A stretch of DNA of 64,000 nt from an uncultured Rhizobiaceae bacterium (GTDB lineage Bacteria > Pseudomonadota > Alphaproteobacteria > Rhizobiales > Rhizobiaceae), in assembly GCA_958296345.1 (NCBI GenBank), contig CATQIJ010000002.1:54999-118998 (forward strand). The letters are read 5' to 3'. The notes under the pieces were generated by a model, which saw only the letters and a program-made list of their open reading frames with translations, made no database searches and had not been told where the DNA came from. Positions 28,709-38,196 of the stretch are shown piece by piece. Numbering within the stretch: position 1 is the first letter of the stretch; each line of letters opens with the position of its first letter. The position numbers and the translations under genes were made by a program.

Positions 28709-30784
28709 ATGAGTGACGAAATCGATCTATTTTCTGCAACACCAGAACCTGCTCCTAAGCCGAGTGTAGCACCTACGGCTTCGCCTAAAGCTGTTTCCGC
28801 TGAACCGCCAAAAGCTACCAAATCCAAGCCTGTGAAAGCTAGTGCAGAAGGCGATTATTCTGCTGCAGATATTGAGGTTCTTGAAGGACTTGAGCCTGTT
28901 CGCCGCCGTCCGGGTATGTATATTGGTGGAACAGACGAAAAAGCCATGCACCACCTGTTTGCGGAAATCATTGATAACTCAATGGATGAAGCCGTTGCAG
29001 GTCATGCAAACTGGATAGAAGTTGAACTTGGCGAAGATGGCTATTTATCTGTGATTGATAATGGTCGCGGTATTCCAGTTGATCCTCATCCAAAATTCAA
29101 AGACAAGTCCGCACTAGAAGTCATTATGACCACACTTCATGCGGGCGGTAAATTTGATTCAGGCGCATACGAGACTTCGGGTGGTTTGCACGGTGTGGGT
29201 GTTTCAGTTGTGAATGCACTTTCTACGCATTTAGTAGTTGAAGTTGCTCGAAACAAAAAGCTTTACATTCAAGAATTTGAAAAAGGTCACCCCAAAGGTG
29301 GTTTGCAAGATGGCGGTGATGTTCATAATCGTCGTGGCACCAAAGTATCGTTCAAACCAGATGAAGAAATTTTTGGTAAAGGATGTAAATTTAATCCTGC
29401 TACCTTGTTTAAAATGGCTCGTTCAAAAGCCTATCTTTACGGCGGTGTTGAAATTCGCTGGACGTGTGCTCCATCCCTTATCAAAGAAGGTACAGAAGTC
29501 ATTGAAAAAGCGGTTTTCCACTTTCCAGGTGGTTTAAAAGACTATCTTGAAGCCTCTCTGACCAAAGCACACAAAGTAACAACCGAGCCTTTTGCAGGTA
29601 AGTCTGATAAAGCCAGCGGTCATGGTTCTCTCGAATGGGCAGTTACGTGGCATGGTGATGATGGTTTTGTGAGTTCTTACTGTAATACAATTCCAACTGG
29701 TGATGGTGGAACACATGAAGCAGGCTTTCGGATTGCCCTCACCCGCGGTTTAAAATCTTACGCAGAAATCATCGGTAATAAAAAAGGCTCGATGATTACC
29801 ACTGACGACGTGATGACATCAGCTGCTGCGATGTTATCTGTATTCATTCGTGAACCAGAATTTGTTGGCCAAACGAAAGACAAGCTTGCAACTGTAGAGG
29901 CACAGAAAATTGTTGAAAATGCAATTCGCGACCCCTTTGATCATTGGCTAGCTGGCTCCCCTCAACAAGCAAACAAGCTGCTTGAGTGGGTTGTTGACCG
30001 CGCCGAAGAGCGTATGCGCCGCCGCAAAGAAAAAGAGATTAATCGCAAGTCTGCAACGCGCCGACTTCGTTTACCCGGTAAACTAGCGGATTGTTCTGCT
30101 AATGCAAAAGGTGGAACTGAACTCTTTATTGTGGAGGGTGATTCAGCGGGTGGTTCAGCTAAACAAGCGCGAAACCGTGTAAACCAAGCCATTCTCCCGC
30201 TTCGTGGTAAGATTTTAAACGTAGCAAATGCTGGCCGTGATAAGCTTGCTGCCAACCAACAGCTTGCAGACCTTATTCAGGCGCTTGGTGTGGGAACACG
30301 TTCAAAATATAGCGATGATGATCTTCGTTACGACCGTATCATTATCATGACTGATGCAGATGTTGACGGCGCGCACATTGCTTCACTTTTGATTACATTT
30401 TTCTTCCAAGAAATGCCTAACCTTATTCGAGATGGAAAGCTCTATCTTGCCATTCCGCCGCTTTATAAAATTTCTCAAGGTGGTAAAACACTCTACGCCC
30501 GCGACGACGCACACCGCGAAGAGCTAATGCAGACAGAATTTACTGGCAATAAGAAGATCGAGATCGGCCGCTTTAAAGGGCTGGGTGAAATGATGCCAGC
30601 ACAGCTTAAAGAAACCACCATGGACCCTAAAAAACGAACCATGTTACGCGTTGAAATTCCTGAGATGGATGAAAACTTAACCTCCTCTACGGTCGATCAG
30701 CTTATGGGCAACAAACCAGAAGCACGTTTTAAGTTCATTCAAGAAAATGCAGAGTTTGCTGAAGGTGAGACGTTGGATGTTTAG
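28709..30784 (+). CDS. parE: DNA topoisomerase IV subunit B
   Basis: 691 residues. After an Ala/Pro/Lys-rich extension of about 45 residues come the GHKL ATPase motifs: EGLEPVRRRPGMYIGGTDE, EIIDNSMDEAVAG, VIDNGRGIPVDPHP and GGLHGVGVSVVNALS. The TOPRIM part has LFIVEGDSAGGSAKQARNR and MTDADVDGAHI. The C-terminal GRFKGLGEMMPAQL is shared with GyrB; length and lack of the GyrB insert fit ParE. With ParC it unlinks daughter chromosomes. It diverges from the LysE gene. Confidence 0.94.
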   Translation: MSDEIDLFSATPEPAPKPSVAPTASPKAVSAEPPKATKSKPVKASAEGDYSAADIEVLEGLEPVRRRPGMYIGGTDEKAMHHLFAEIIDNSMDEAVAGHANWIEVELGEDGYLSVIDNGRGIPVDPHPKFKDKSALEVIMTTLHAGGKFDSGAYETSGGLHGVGVSVVNALSTHLVVEVARNKKLYIQEFEKGHPKGGLQDGGDVHNRRGTKVSFKPDEEIFGKGCKFNPATLFKMARSKAYLYGGVEIRWTCAPSLIKEGTEVIEKAVFHFPGGLKDYLEASLTKAHKVTTEPFAGKSDKASGHGSLEWAVTWHGDDGFVSSYCNTIPTGDGGTHEAGFRIALTRGLKSYAEIIGNKKGSMITTDDVMTSAAAMLSVFIREPEFVGQTKDKLATVEAQKIVENAIRDPFDHWLAGSPQQANKLLEWVVDRAEERMRRRKEKEINRKSATRRLRLPGKLADCSANAKGGTELFIVEGDSAGGSAKQARNRVNQAILPLRGKILNVANAGRDKLAANQQLADLIQALGVGTRSKYSDDDLRYDRIIIMTDADVDGAHIASLLITFFFQEMPNLIRDGKLYLAIPPLYKISQGGKTLYARDDAHREELMQTEFTGNKKIEIGRFKGLGEMMPAQLKETTMDPKKRTMLRVEIPEMDENLTSSTVDQLMGNKPEARFKFIQENAEFAEGETLDV

Positions 30785-30798
30785 CTTTTGAAAGCTAT

Positions 30799-31550
30799 TT
30801 ATTCGAAGACTACAGAGGCAACACTATTTGGTCTTAATGCTGCTCCTATACCAAAACCATATTTATATCCCTCCACAATAGAATTTAACTTGTCTATATT
30901 AACCTTTAACATATCAAATTCTTTAGAAACAGTTAGAGGATTCTTAGATGTAGAATACCTCATTTTTATCGATAATTTATATCTGCCAGGCACAAACGAA
31001 AAATTTCATCAAACATTTTTATTGCTGGATTAACATATTTTTCTGGAACCAAAATAGGCGCAGGTTGAACGCCGATAGAAACGCTTTTCTGTATATGAGA
31101 TTCGACGAATTGATTCACGCCGTCCATTATAAATTGTATTTTTCCCTTGTCAGTTGCATTAGGTAAATTAATGCAATTCAAAGTTTTTGACCATCGTCCC
31201 TCTGGTAATATCGGGGTACTATCAATATTAGACTCAAGTGGTGCCTGAACAGTAGAAGAGATAGCATTACTAATTGCTGATAATGCTGTTATTTTTATTA
31301 TTTTATGATCTGGAAATGTTAATTCACATATGAAAGAATCAATATAAAATACTTTTTCTCCTGGGTTATTTACTGTTATAGGAATATAGAGTTGTGGCCG
31401 CCCAATCATATGAGAAATATTACGACAGAGCCTATTTTAACTTTTGGCTCTGCCCTACCTAAAATTTCATGTATTGGAGGGAATTGAGATAATATCAATG
31501 CAATTAATGCAACGTACACACCTAAAAACTCTGCAGAAATATAGCGGTTT
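30799..31550 (-). CDS. unknown membrane-anchored protein (frameshifts)
   Basis: Reading with single-base shifts near 30985 and 31410 joins three frames: an N-terminal TM segment (EFLGVYVALIALILSQFP), a middle domain (IGRPQLYIPITVNNPGEK, then GVQPAPILVPEKYVNP), and an end with PGRYKLSIKMRYSTSKNP and VNIDKLNSIVEGYKYG. The total is about 245 residues. No ATG start is seen at the left end; the frame opens at about 31550. The domain looks beta-rich and extracytoplasmic. No family recognised. Indels are likely errors, but a real pseudogene cannot be excluded here. Confidence 0.4.
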
Positions 31551-31865
31551 AATATTTATTTAAATTACCCAAATATATTTATCACCAATACTATTTAATA
31601 CACAATAAATAAAAAAATACCCTACGATTTGATATGCTTCAAGAAAATTTGAAATTCGTAAGATTTTGATCTTACCCCATGGCTATAGCTCCATTCAAAT
31701 TATAAGCGCACATGTCTTACCAATTAACGCTATAATCCTTACCTGCATTGACTTTTATGGCACTTTCCCCTAGGCAAGCGCCAAGGGACTGAAACTATAT
31801 TCAGCTTAAGGGCGTTACTTCGGTTAAGATAAACCGAACAATTAATCGAAAGATATCTCCAAAAC
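31551..31865. other. AT-rich intergenic region upstream of RNA helicase
   Basis: About 315 bases with no coding frame I can support. The right half has GC-richer stretches (CCCCTAGGCAAGCGCCAAGGG) that can fold and may be a leader of the helicase mRNA. A long structured leader is common for cold-induced helicases, but nothing here proves it. Confidence 0.35.
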
Positions 31866-33242
31866 ATGAGTTTTGATACACTGGGTCTAAGCGACAAAGT
31901 ATTGGAAGCTGTAAAAGCTTCTGGCTATACAGAACCTACACCAATCCAAGCAGAAGCTATTCCGCATGTTATGCAGCGACGAGATGTTCTCGGTATTGCG
32001 CAAACAGGTACGGGTAAAACTGCCTCTTTCACTCTTCCTATGTTATCGCTACTCGAGAAAGGCCGCGCTCGGGCACGTATGCCTCGCACACTTATTTTAG
32101 AACCGACGCGCGAACTTGCAGCTCAGGTAGAAGAAAATCTCAACCGCTACAGCGAAAACCAAAAATTGAATGTTGCGCTTTTAATTGGCGGCACTTCTTT
32201 TGAAGATCAATTCAAGAAACTGGATCGCGGTGTTGATATTCTTATCGCTACGCCTGGTCGTCTATTGGACTGTTTTGAACGCGGTAAAATCCTTATGACC
32301 GGCGTTGAGGTCATGGTAATCGATGAAGCTGACCGTATGCTTGATATGGGTTTCATTCCTGACATTGAGCGCATCTGTAAGATGGTTCCTTTCACGCGCC
32401 AAACGCTGTTCTTTTCTGCAACCATGCCACCAGAAATTGAGGGCCTTGCAAATAAATTCCTTCAAAACCCCGTTATGGTGTCAGTAGCAAAAGCATCTTC
32501 AACTTCTGATACAATTACTCAACATGCGGTTGCTAGTGAATATCAAGACTATGATAAGCGTGCAAAACTTCGCGAACTGATCGAAGGTGCTGTGGACCTT
32601 AAGAACGGCATAATCTTTTGTAATCGCAAAAAAGATGTTGCAACGGTTTATAGAAGCCTTGATCGTCATGGTTATTCGGTTGGCGCGCTTCACGGTGATA
32701 TGGACCAGACAAGTCGCACAGCTACATTAAACGTCTTTCGTGACAATAAAATTTCGCTGCTAGTTGCAAGTGATGTTGCTGCACGCGGACTTGATATTCC
32801 TGATGTAAGCCATGTGTTCAATTTTGACGTTCCAGTAAATGCAGAAGATTACGTTCACCGCATAGGTCGTACGGGTCGCGCAGGACGTACAGGCGTTGCT
32901 TACATGATTGTCGTTTCCTACTGAACAAAAAGGCTTTGATGCGATTGAAGGTTTAATCAATCAAAAAATCGACTGGCTAAATGATGAAGCAGTTGAATGG
33001 GATGCAAAGGCGGGTCGTCGTGGACGCGGCAACCAGCAAAGAAAAATAATGAGAAGTCTGCCAAAAAGCCAGCAGAGCCAAAAACTCCTAGTGAACCTCA
33101 ACAGCCTAAGAGACATGACGAGGCTCCTAAACAAAACGCAAAACGTGGACGCAAACCGTATCATGAGCAAACTGATCTAGAATATACAGATACAGATCAT
33201 GCGTTTGGCGGTGAAGAACATATTCCAGCGTTCCTACGCTAA
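31866..33242 (+). CDS. DEAD-box RNA helicase, RhlE-like (frameshifts)
   Basis: The first 350 residues show all DEAD-box motifs in order: Q motif (GYTEPTPIQAEAIP), AQTGTGKTASF, PTRELAAQ, TPGRLLD, DEADRMLDMGF, SAT, and the C-terminal HGDMDQ, ASDVAARGLDIPDV and HRIGRTGRAGRTG. The frame breaks at 32918 after YMIVV and again near 33045. Beyond them the tail continues as PTEQKGFDAIEGLINQKIDW and a Lys/Pro/Arg-rich extension ending GGEEHIPAFLR. The whole protein is about 458 residues. Such helicases remodel RNA in ribosome assembly or decay. The basic tail likely binds RNA. Confidence 0.85.
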
Positions 33243-33249
33243 AATAGAC

Positions 33250-33657
33250 CTACGCCTGTAACGAGGCATCCCAAAAAGTTGCTTCAATTTTGTGCCCATC
33301 AAGGTCACGTACAAAGCATCCATAATATGGCTCACCATAATGCGGCCTTGGACCAGGTTCCCCATCCGGTTTGGCGCCATCTCGATTGCTTTATCCCAAA
33401 AACGCATGAACTTCTTGCTTTGAGGCAGCAACAAATCCGTAATGCGTTCCATTTGCTATTTGTGCAGGCTCATCATTTTCTGGTGTTTGAACCCAAAACT
33501 CAGGATACGCTTTGCCATATGCAATCGCAAACTCGTGTTCATACACTCTAGTAGCTCCGATTGTCGGCATCACGGCATCATAAAAAGCAATTGCCTTTTT
33601 CAAAATCATTTGTCCCCAAAGAAAATGAGACATTATACTAGGATTATCATCAGACAT
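33250..33657 (-). CDS. VOC family protein, downstream copy (frameshifts)
   Basis: About 136 residues after two single-base fixes near 33417 and 33385. The N-terminus is MSHFLWGQMILKKAIAFYDAV, a normal VOC opening. The end restores as PHYGEPYYGCFVRDLDGHKIEATFWD, with the typical metal-site Glu in the last strand. GGGAGG lies six bases upstream of the ATG at 33657. VOC proteins include glyoxalases, dioxygenases and resistance proteins; the substrate is not predictable. It is last in the long minus-strand SUF/tenA unit. Confidence 0.65.
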
Positions 33658-33671
33658 CGTTTTCCTCCCGT

Positions 33672-34031
33672 TTAAGTTGTTCTCCATACAGCCAATTCAT
33701 ATCCATTTGGGTCTTTGAATTGAAAACGTTCCCCTCCTGGAAATTGAAAGATATCTTTTGTAATTTCTGCGCCAGTGCTTTTTATTTTTTCAAGAACAGA
33801 ATTAAGATCATCATGATAGAAGACAATTAATGGGCCGCCGAGTTTCACTGGCTCTTGAGTGGTAAAACCACCTTTCATGCGCCCATCATTAAATTCACAG
33901 TAATCTGGTCCATAGTCAAAAAAAGTCCAGCCAAAAACTTCACCATAAAAGGCTTTTGAGCACTCAATGTCTGTTACATTCAACTCAATATAATCAATCA
34001 AGTTATTTACTTGTACGTTTTGCTCTACCAT
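33672..34031 (-). CDS. VOC family protein, glyoxalase-like
   Basis: 119 residues from the ATG at 34031 (MVEQNVQVNNLIDYIELNV). It has a single VOC domain: IDYIELNVTDIECSKAFYGEVFGW at the start and GERFQFKDPNGYELAVW at the end, with the metal-site Glu in the last strand. It lies five bases after tenA and 14 before the second VOC gene, so cotranscription with the Fe-S genes is likely. No signal peptide. Substrate unknown. Confidence 0.85.
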   Translation of the reverse strand: MVEQNVQVNNLIDYIELNVTDIECSKAFYGEVFGWTFFDYGPDYCEFNDGRMKGGFTTQEPVKLGGPLIVFYHDDLNSVLEKIKSTGAEITKDIFQFPGGERFQFKDPNGYELAVWRTT

Positions 34032-34036
34032 TTTTA

Positions 34037-34702
34037 TCAATCCGATATTTCTATGCCCATAGTCCAAAAATCTGCTTCCAGACGTGTTGCTTGTCTGAAC
34101 AACTCTAACAGTCTTGGATAACGCGCTTCAGTAAAACTTGTTTCTGCCAAACTATCGAGTAGAGCCCCTGCTCCATTTGCTACGTCTTGATAGCCAGCTG
34201 AGGCATATTCAGATATCCAAACCGTATACGGATTATCATCTGACTGACCATTAGGTAATTTGCTCAATCTCTCACCAATTTCTGCATATCCGATCATACA
34301 CGGAGATAGTGCAACAAATAAATCCAAGATATCGCCAGCCTGCCCTGCTTCCAGAACGTATCGCGTATAAGCTATTGTGGGTTTTGCTTCTGGTGTTTTT
34401 TCAATCGCATCAGCGTCTAAGCCCCAATCTGCGCAGAGTTTTAAATGCAATTGCATTTCTGTATCCAGAATTGCTTTTAACCCCTCAAGACAACCGCGCA
34501 TCTCTGACAAGTTACGTGACTTATATATTGCCAAGGCATAAGCGCGAGCGAATTGAATGAGAAAAAGATAATCTTGAACCAAATAATGCTGAAAGGATTC
34601 TTTGGCTAAACTGCCATCTCCCATTCGCTCAACAAACTCATGTTCAGCGTATGATTTCCAATCTGAAATACAATCAGACTTCAATCTGTTAAAAAGTTTC
34701 AT
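34037..34702 (-). CDS. tenA: TenA family protein (aminopyrimidine aminohydrolase type)
   Basis: 221 residues, the usual length of TenA. AEHEFVERMGDGSLAKESFQHYLVQDYLFL and LLDLFVALSPCMIGYAEIGERL (in two pieces) are conserved; the Cys in LSPC and the Glu in YAEIG are the expected catalytic residues. TenA salvages the pyrimidine part of thiamin. Its ATG overlaps the sufA stop by four bases (ATGA type), so it is translationally coupled to the Fe-S operon. Coupling may reflect the need for thiamin synthesis with an Fe-S enzyme (ThiC), which is inference. Confidence 0.9.
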   Translation of the reverse strand: MKLFNRLKSDCISDWKSYAEHEFVERMGDGSLAKESFQHYLVQDYLFLIQFARAYALAIYKSRNLSEMRGCLEGLKAILDTEMQLHLKLCADWGLDADAIEKTPEAKPTIAYTRYVLEAGQAGDILDLFVALSPCMIGYAEIGERLSKLPNGQSDDNPYTVWISEYASAGYQDVANGAGALLDSLAETSFTEARYPRLLELFRQATRLEADFWTMGIEISD

Positions 34703-35094
34703 GAATTACTATTAGCCAGTTCTCTTGCCTGTATCATCTCAGGCGTCATTTCTGCTGGTGTTAGCTCAACGCTTTCACCACAGCCACATGAAGAGCTTTG
34801 ATTCGGATTGTTGAATACAAATCCCGTACGAAGCTTTGTAACTTCAAAATCAAGCTGTGTTCCGAGTAAGAACAATACCGCTTGTGGTGCGACGTAAACC
34901 GTACCCTCTGGAACGATAACTTTGTCTTCACCTGCAATTGGTTCCTCAACAAGATCAATCGTATATTCCATACCAGCACAGCCACCGTTTTTAACGCCAA
35001 TGCGAATACCTTCTGCGTCTGGTTTAGTTGACATAATATCACCTACTCGGTTACGAGCAGCTTGCGTAAGTGTGATAACTTCAAATCCGGCCAT
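34699..35094 (-). CDS. sufA: A-type Fe-S carrier protein
   Basis: 131 residues. The three cluster-binding Cys are visible: one in VKNGGCAGMEY and two in the C-terminal CGCGES. A-type carriers accept clusters from the SufBCD scaffold and pass them to apoproteins. The N-terminal ~20 residues (EVITLTQAARNRVGDI) open the fold. It lies last of the true SUF genes, 70 bases after sufT, and overlaps tenA by four bases. Confidence 0.93.
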   Translation of the reverse strand: MAGFEVITLTQAARNRVGDIMSTKPDAEGIRIGVKNGGCAGMEYTIDLVEEPIAGEDKVIVPEGTVYVAPQAVLFLLGTQLDFEVTKLRTGFVFNNPNQSSSCGCGESVELTPAEMTPEMIQARELANSNS

Positions 35095-35163
35095 GCTATT
35101 CTCCCTAAAGTAGGAATGTGGTCACTTTAAATATAGTGATTGAAAAACCTTAATACCAGCTTT

Positions 35164-35559
35164 CTAATACCAACCGAGCGCGATTTGTGCTTCTTCTGAC
35201 ATGCGCTCAGGTGTCCACGGTGGATCAAACACCAAATCAACTTCTGCGTCCATTACGCCAGGAACCGTACCTATAGCATCACGTACCCAACCAGGCATTT
35301 CACCAGCCACAGGACAACCAGGGGCAGTTAAAGACATATTGACCTTCACTAAACGATTATCTTCGATGTCTATTTTATAGATCAACCCAAGCTCATATAC
35401 ATCAACTGGAATTTCAGGATCGTAAACCGTCTTAATCGCCGCCACGATATCGCTCGTGAGCTTATCTAATTCATGTGCCGGAATAGTAGACACCTGCGAT
35501 GTCTTAATTTCTGCAGCATTAGGTTCTGGTTGTGTTGTTGTATCTGTTTGCTCAGTCAT
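35164..35559 (-). CDS. sufT: SUF system protein SufT (MIP18/DUF59)
   Basis: 131 residues. A polar N-terminus of about 25 residues is followed by the DUF59 domain: DPEIPVDVYELGLIYKI with the conserved Asp-Pro-Glu, and TAPGCPVAGEMP with the conserved Cys. The end PERMSEEAQIALGWY is typical of SufT. It takes part in Fe-S maturation. It overlaps the upstream small membrane gene by eight bases, indicating one transcript with tight coupling. Confidence 0.92.
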   Translation of the reverse strand: MTEQTDTTTQPEPNAAEIKTSQVSTIPAHELDKLTSDIVAAIKTVYDPEIPVDVYELGLIYKIDIEDNRLVKVNMSLTAPGCPVAGEMPGWVRDAIGTVPGVMDAEVDLVFDPPWTPERMSEEAQIALGWY

Positions 35560-35758
35560 TTTTCTTCTCTTTAACTAAATTAATTATCAAGATAGCTGCT
35601 AAAAACAAATCAGCCAGTGTAAAAATTACACCCATTATAATGTACCCCCCAACAAACCAACCAATCGTCAGAAGAATCATAAAGACTAAAAATACCAACA
35701 GCCCTATATTTCCACCTACTATGGTTGCATCAAATAAAAAGCCTAATAGCTCAGACAT
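35552..35758 (-). CDS. small membrane protein within the SUF operon (sufS-sufT)
   Basis: 68 residues, mostly hydrophobic: MSELLGFLFDATIVGGNIG, then VFMILLTIGWFVGGYIIMG and IFTLADLFLAAILIINLV, with a KEKKND tail. It has two or three helices. It overlaps the stop of sufS by eight bases and the start of sufT by eight bases. This interlocking makes it a real, coupled gene. I do not recognise a family or a role in Fe-S assembly. Confidence 0.75.
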   Translation of the reverse strand: MSELLGFLFDATIVGGNIGLLVFLVFMILLTIGWFVGGYIIMGVIFTLADLFLAAILIINLVKEKKND

Positions 35759-36983
35759 GATTTACCCAAAAAAAACTGAGCGCTTTTTCAAGCGCTTCAA
35801 CAAGAACATCAACTTCCTGCTTTGTATTATACATACCAAAAGATGCACGGCACGTCGATGTTACGCCGTAATGTTTCATCAGTGGTTGAGCGCAATGGGT
35901 TCCTGCACGTACTGCAACGCCTGAACGATCGATTACCATTGAAACATCATGGGCATGAATGCCTTCCAGTTCAAAGGAGAAGATTGCGCCTTTGCCCGGC
36001 GCATCGCCTATGGTGCGTAGTGAATTGATTTTTGTGAGTTCTGCTCGTGCATAATCACCCAATTCATTTTCATGCATTGCAATGGCTTCACGGCCAACAC
36101 TTTCCATATATTCAAGCGCAGCGCCCAAGCCAATGGCTTGTGCAATCGGTGGCGTACCAGCTTCAAAGCGGTGCGGTGGATCGGCGTAAGTGACTTCATC
36201 TTCCAGCACATCGAGAATCATCTCTCCGCCGCCTTGGTAAGGCTGCATGTCTTTTAAGAATTCCATCTTGCCGTAAAGCGCACCAATGCCAGATGGACCG
36301 TAAAGCTTGTGACCCGTGATGCAGTAAAAGTCGACATCTAAATCTTGAACATCTACAGGCATATGAACTGCACTTTGTGAACCATCCGCTAAAACAGGAA
36401 TGCCTTGCTCATGTGCAATGCTGCAAACCTCTTTGATTGGCACAACAGTGCCAAGAACATTCGACATATGTGTAATGGCAACAAGTTTGGTTTTTTCGCT
36501 CAAGGCATCTTTGAAAGCATCCATATCAAATGAACCATCGTCATTGATATAAACCCATTTAAGTTTCACGCCCATACGCTCGCGCAGGAAATGCCATGGT
36601 ACGATATTTGAGTGATGTTCCATGATGGTGAGGACAATTTCATCCCCCTCTTTCAAGTGTTTCATCGCCCAACCGTAGGCAACTAAGTTAATCGCTTCAG
36701 TTGTGCCTTTTGTGAAAACAATTTCATCAACGCTACCAGCATTTAAAAACTTGCGAACGCTCTCACGGGATTTTTCGTAAGCATCCGTTGTGGCGTTTGA
36801 TAGATAATGAAGTCCGCGATGTACGTTTGCATATTCATGAGAATAAACATTATTCACCGCATCAATCACCGCAGTAGGTTTTTGCGCAGATGCACCGTTG
36901 TCTAAATAAACAAGCGGCTTTCCATGCACTTCTCGTGAGAGAATTGGAAAGTCAGCGCGGATTTTGTCAATGTTGTATGTCAT
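35751..36983 (-). CDS. sufS: cysteine desulfurase SufS
   Basis: 410 residues. PLP lysine in ITGHKLYGPSGIGALYG, the sulfur-carrying Cys in RAGTHCAQPLMKHYGV, and family segments VYLDNGASAQKP, HRGLHYLSNATTD and TKGTTEAINLVA are present. It removes sulfur from cysteine for SufBCD. The start codon overlaps the sufD stop at one base. This is the group II desulfurase; a second, NifS-like one starts the same operon. Confidence 0.96.
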   Translation of the reverse strand: MTYNIDKIRADFPILSREVHGKPLVYLDNGASAQKPTAVIDAVNNVYSHEYANVHRGLHYLSNATTDAYEKSRESVRKFLNAGSVDEIVFTKGTTEAINLVAYGWAMKHLKEGDEIVLTIMEHHSNIVPWHFLRERMGVKLKWVYINDDGSFDMDAFKDALSEKTKLVAITHMSNVLGTVVPIKEVCSIAHEQGIPVLADGSQSAVHMPVDVQDLDVDFYCITGHKLYGPSGIGALYGKMEFLKDMQPYQGGGEMILDVLEDEVTYADPPHRFEAGTPPIAQAIGLGAALEYMESVGREAIAMHENELGDYARAELTKINSLRTIGDAPGKGAIFSFELEGIHAHDVSMVIDRSGVAVRAGTHCAQPLMKHYGVTSTCRASFGMYNTKQEVDVLVEALEKALSFFWVNHV

Positions 36984-38182
36984 TAAGTGTTCGCATCCAA
37001 CCAGCTATCAATTATGCCAATGAAAGCTTCTTCTAGCTCTTCGCCTGCGCCCAGTTCTTCGACCACTTCATCTACGAATGCTTTGATTAAAAGACCGCGT
37101 GCGGCTTTTTCTTTTATACCTCGAGCACGAAGGTAGAAAAGATGATCATCATCGATGTCTGTTACAGTTGCACCGTGCGCACAAAGTACGTCATCGGCGA
37201 AGATTTCCAGTTCTGGCTTAGCAGAGAAGTCGCCTTCATCTGTTAGCAACAATGTATTACACGCCATTTGGGCATCTGTCTTTTGCGCTATTTGTGCGAC
37301 TTTAATCTGGCCTTGGAATACACCATGACCATCACCAGCCACCACATTGCGGAAGAGTTCATTTGCCGTTGTATTTGGTACGTTATGGTCAAGCACAGTT
37401 GTTACATCGATGTGCGCATTATCGCCCACAAGGTTCACACCCTTGATCTCAACATGCCCCCCCTCGCCTGCAACGTCTACTTTTACTTCCTGACGCACAA
37501 GTTTTCCGCCTGCGTTCAGGATAAATAGATTTAGCTTTGAGTTTTCAGCTAGCTTTACAGAAACATGACCAAGGTGATCAGCACCAAGACCTGTTTGCTG
37601 AACAATGAGATAATTAAGCGTTGCATCCGCTCCAATGTCTAATGAAACGACAGAAGACGACAGATGGGCATCCTTTGAGCGTCCCATAAAACGCTCAATA
37701 AAGGTTGATGTTGAGCCGCTTGCAGCTTGTATTGCATATCTTGTGGCAGCCGTTGTTCCAGCTTTGCCAGTGAAGGCATGAGCAAGACCGATAGGGCGTT
37801 CAACATTTGCATTTTTTGCAACGTTGATCATTACACCATCAGCAGAGATACTATTGTTAATTGCAAGAACTGTATCATCCATGCCGTCAACTTCCATTGC
37901 TTTAGGAAGTTCAGTTTTAACACTCACGCCACCTGGCAATGCTTCGCCGCGCTCAAATGCATGACCATCATAAAAATGCAGCACCGCAGCATTACTCGCT
38001 AAACGAGGAAACCCGTCACCAAGTTGCTTTGCATCTGCCTCTGATGGCTTTTCAGCTTTTGCAGTGAATGTACCAAGTTGTGAGCGTAAATCTGTATAGT
38101 GGAAGCTCTCAACACGGCGCGTTGGTAACGAAACACCTAACGCTTCTTCTGCCGCATTTTTTTGAATATTTTGTACGTTCAT
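36983..38182 (-). CDS. sufD: SUF scaffold protein SufD
   Basis: 399 residues. Opens with an N-terminal helical part (LPTRRVESFHYTDLR) and then the right-handed beta-helix core of SufB/SufD proteins. FRNVVAGDGHGVFQGQIKVAQ, TDAQMACNTLLLTDEG, and LEIFADDVLCAHGATVTDID with the conserved Cys-His pair are typical. SufD pairs with SufB and SufC in the cluster scaffold. It overlaps sufS by one base and starts 14 bases after the sufC stop. Confidence 0.95.
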   Translation of the reverse strand: MNVQNIQKNAAEEALGVSLPTRRVESFHYTDLRSQLGTFTAKAEKPSEADAKQLGDGFPRLASNAAVLHFYDGHAFERGEALPGGVSVKTELPKAMEVDGMDDTVLAINNSISADGVMINVAKNANVERPIGLAHAFTGKAGTTAATRYAIQAASGSTSTFIERFMGRSKDAHLSSSVVSLDIGADATLNYLIVQQTGLGADHLGHVSVKLAENSKLNLFILNAGGKLVRQEVKVDVAGEGGHVEIKGVNLVGDNAHIDVTTVLDHNVPNTTANELFRNVVAGDGHGVFQGQIKVAQIAQKTDAQMACNTLLLTDEGDFSAKPELEIFADDVLCAHGATVTDIDDDHLFYLRARGIKEKAARGLLIKAFVDEVVEELGAGEELEEAFIGIIDSWLDANT

Positions 38183-38196
38183 AGAATCGTCCTAAA

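Noticed and set aside
30788..31033. Plus-strand small frame after parE
   Set aside because: The minus strand carries a more plausible joined protein; the plus frame lacks a ribosome site and conserved pattern.
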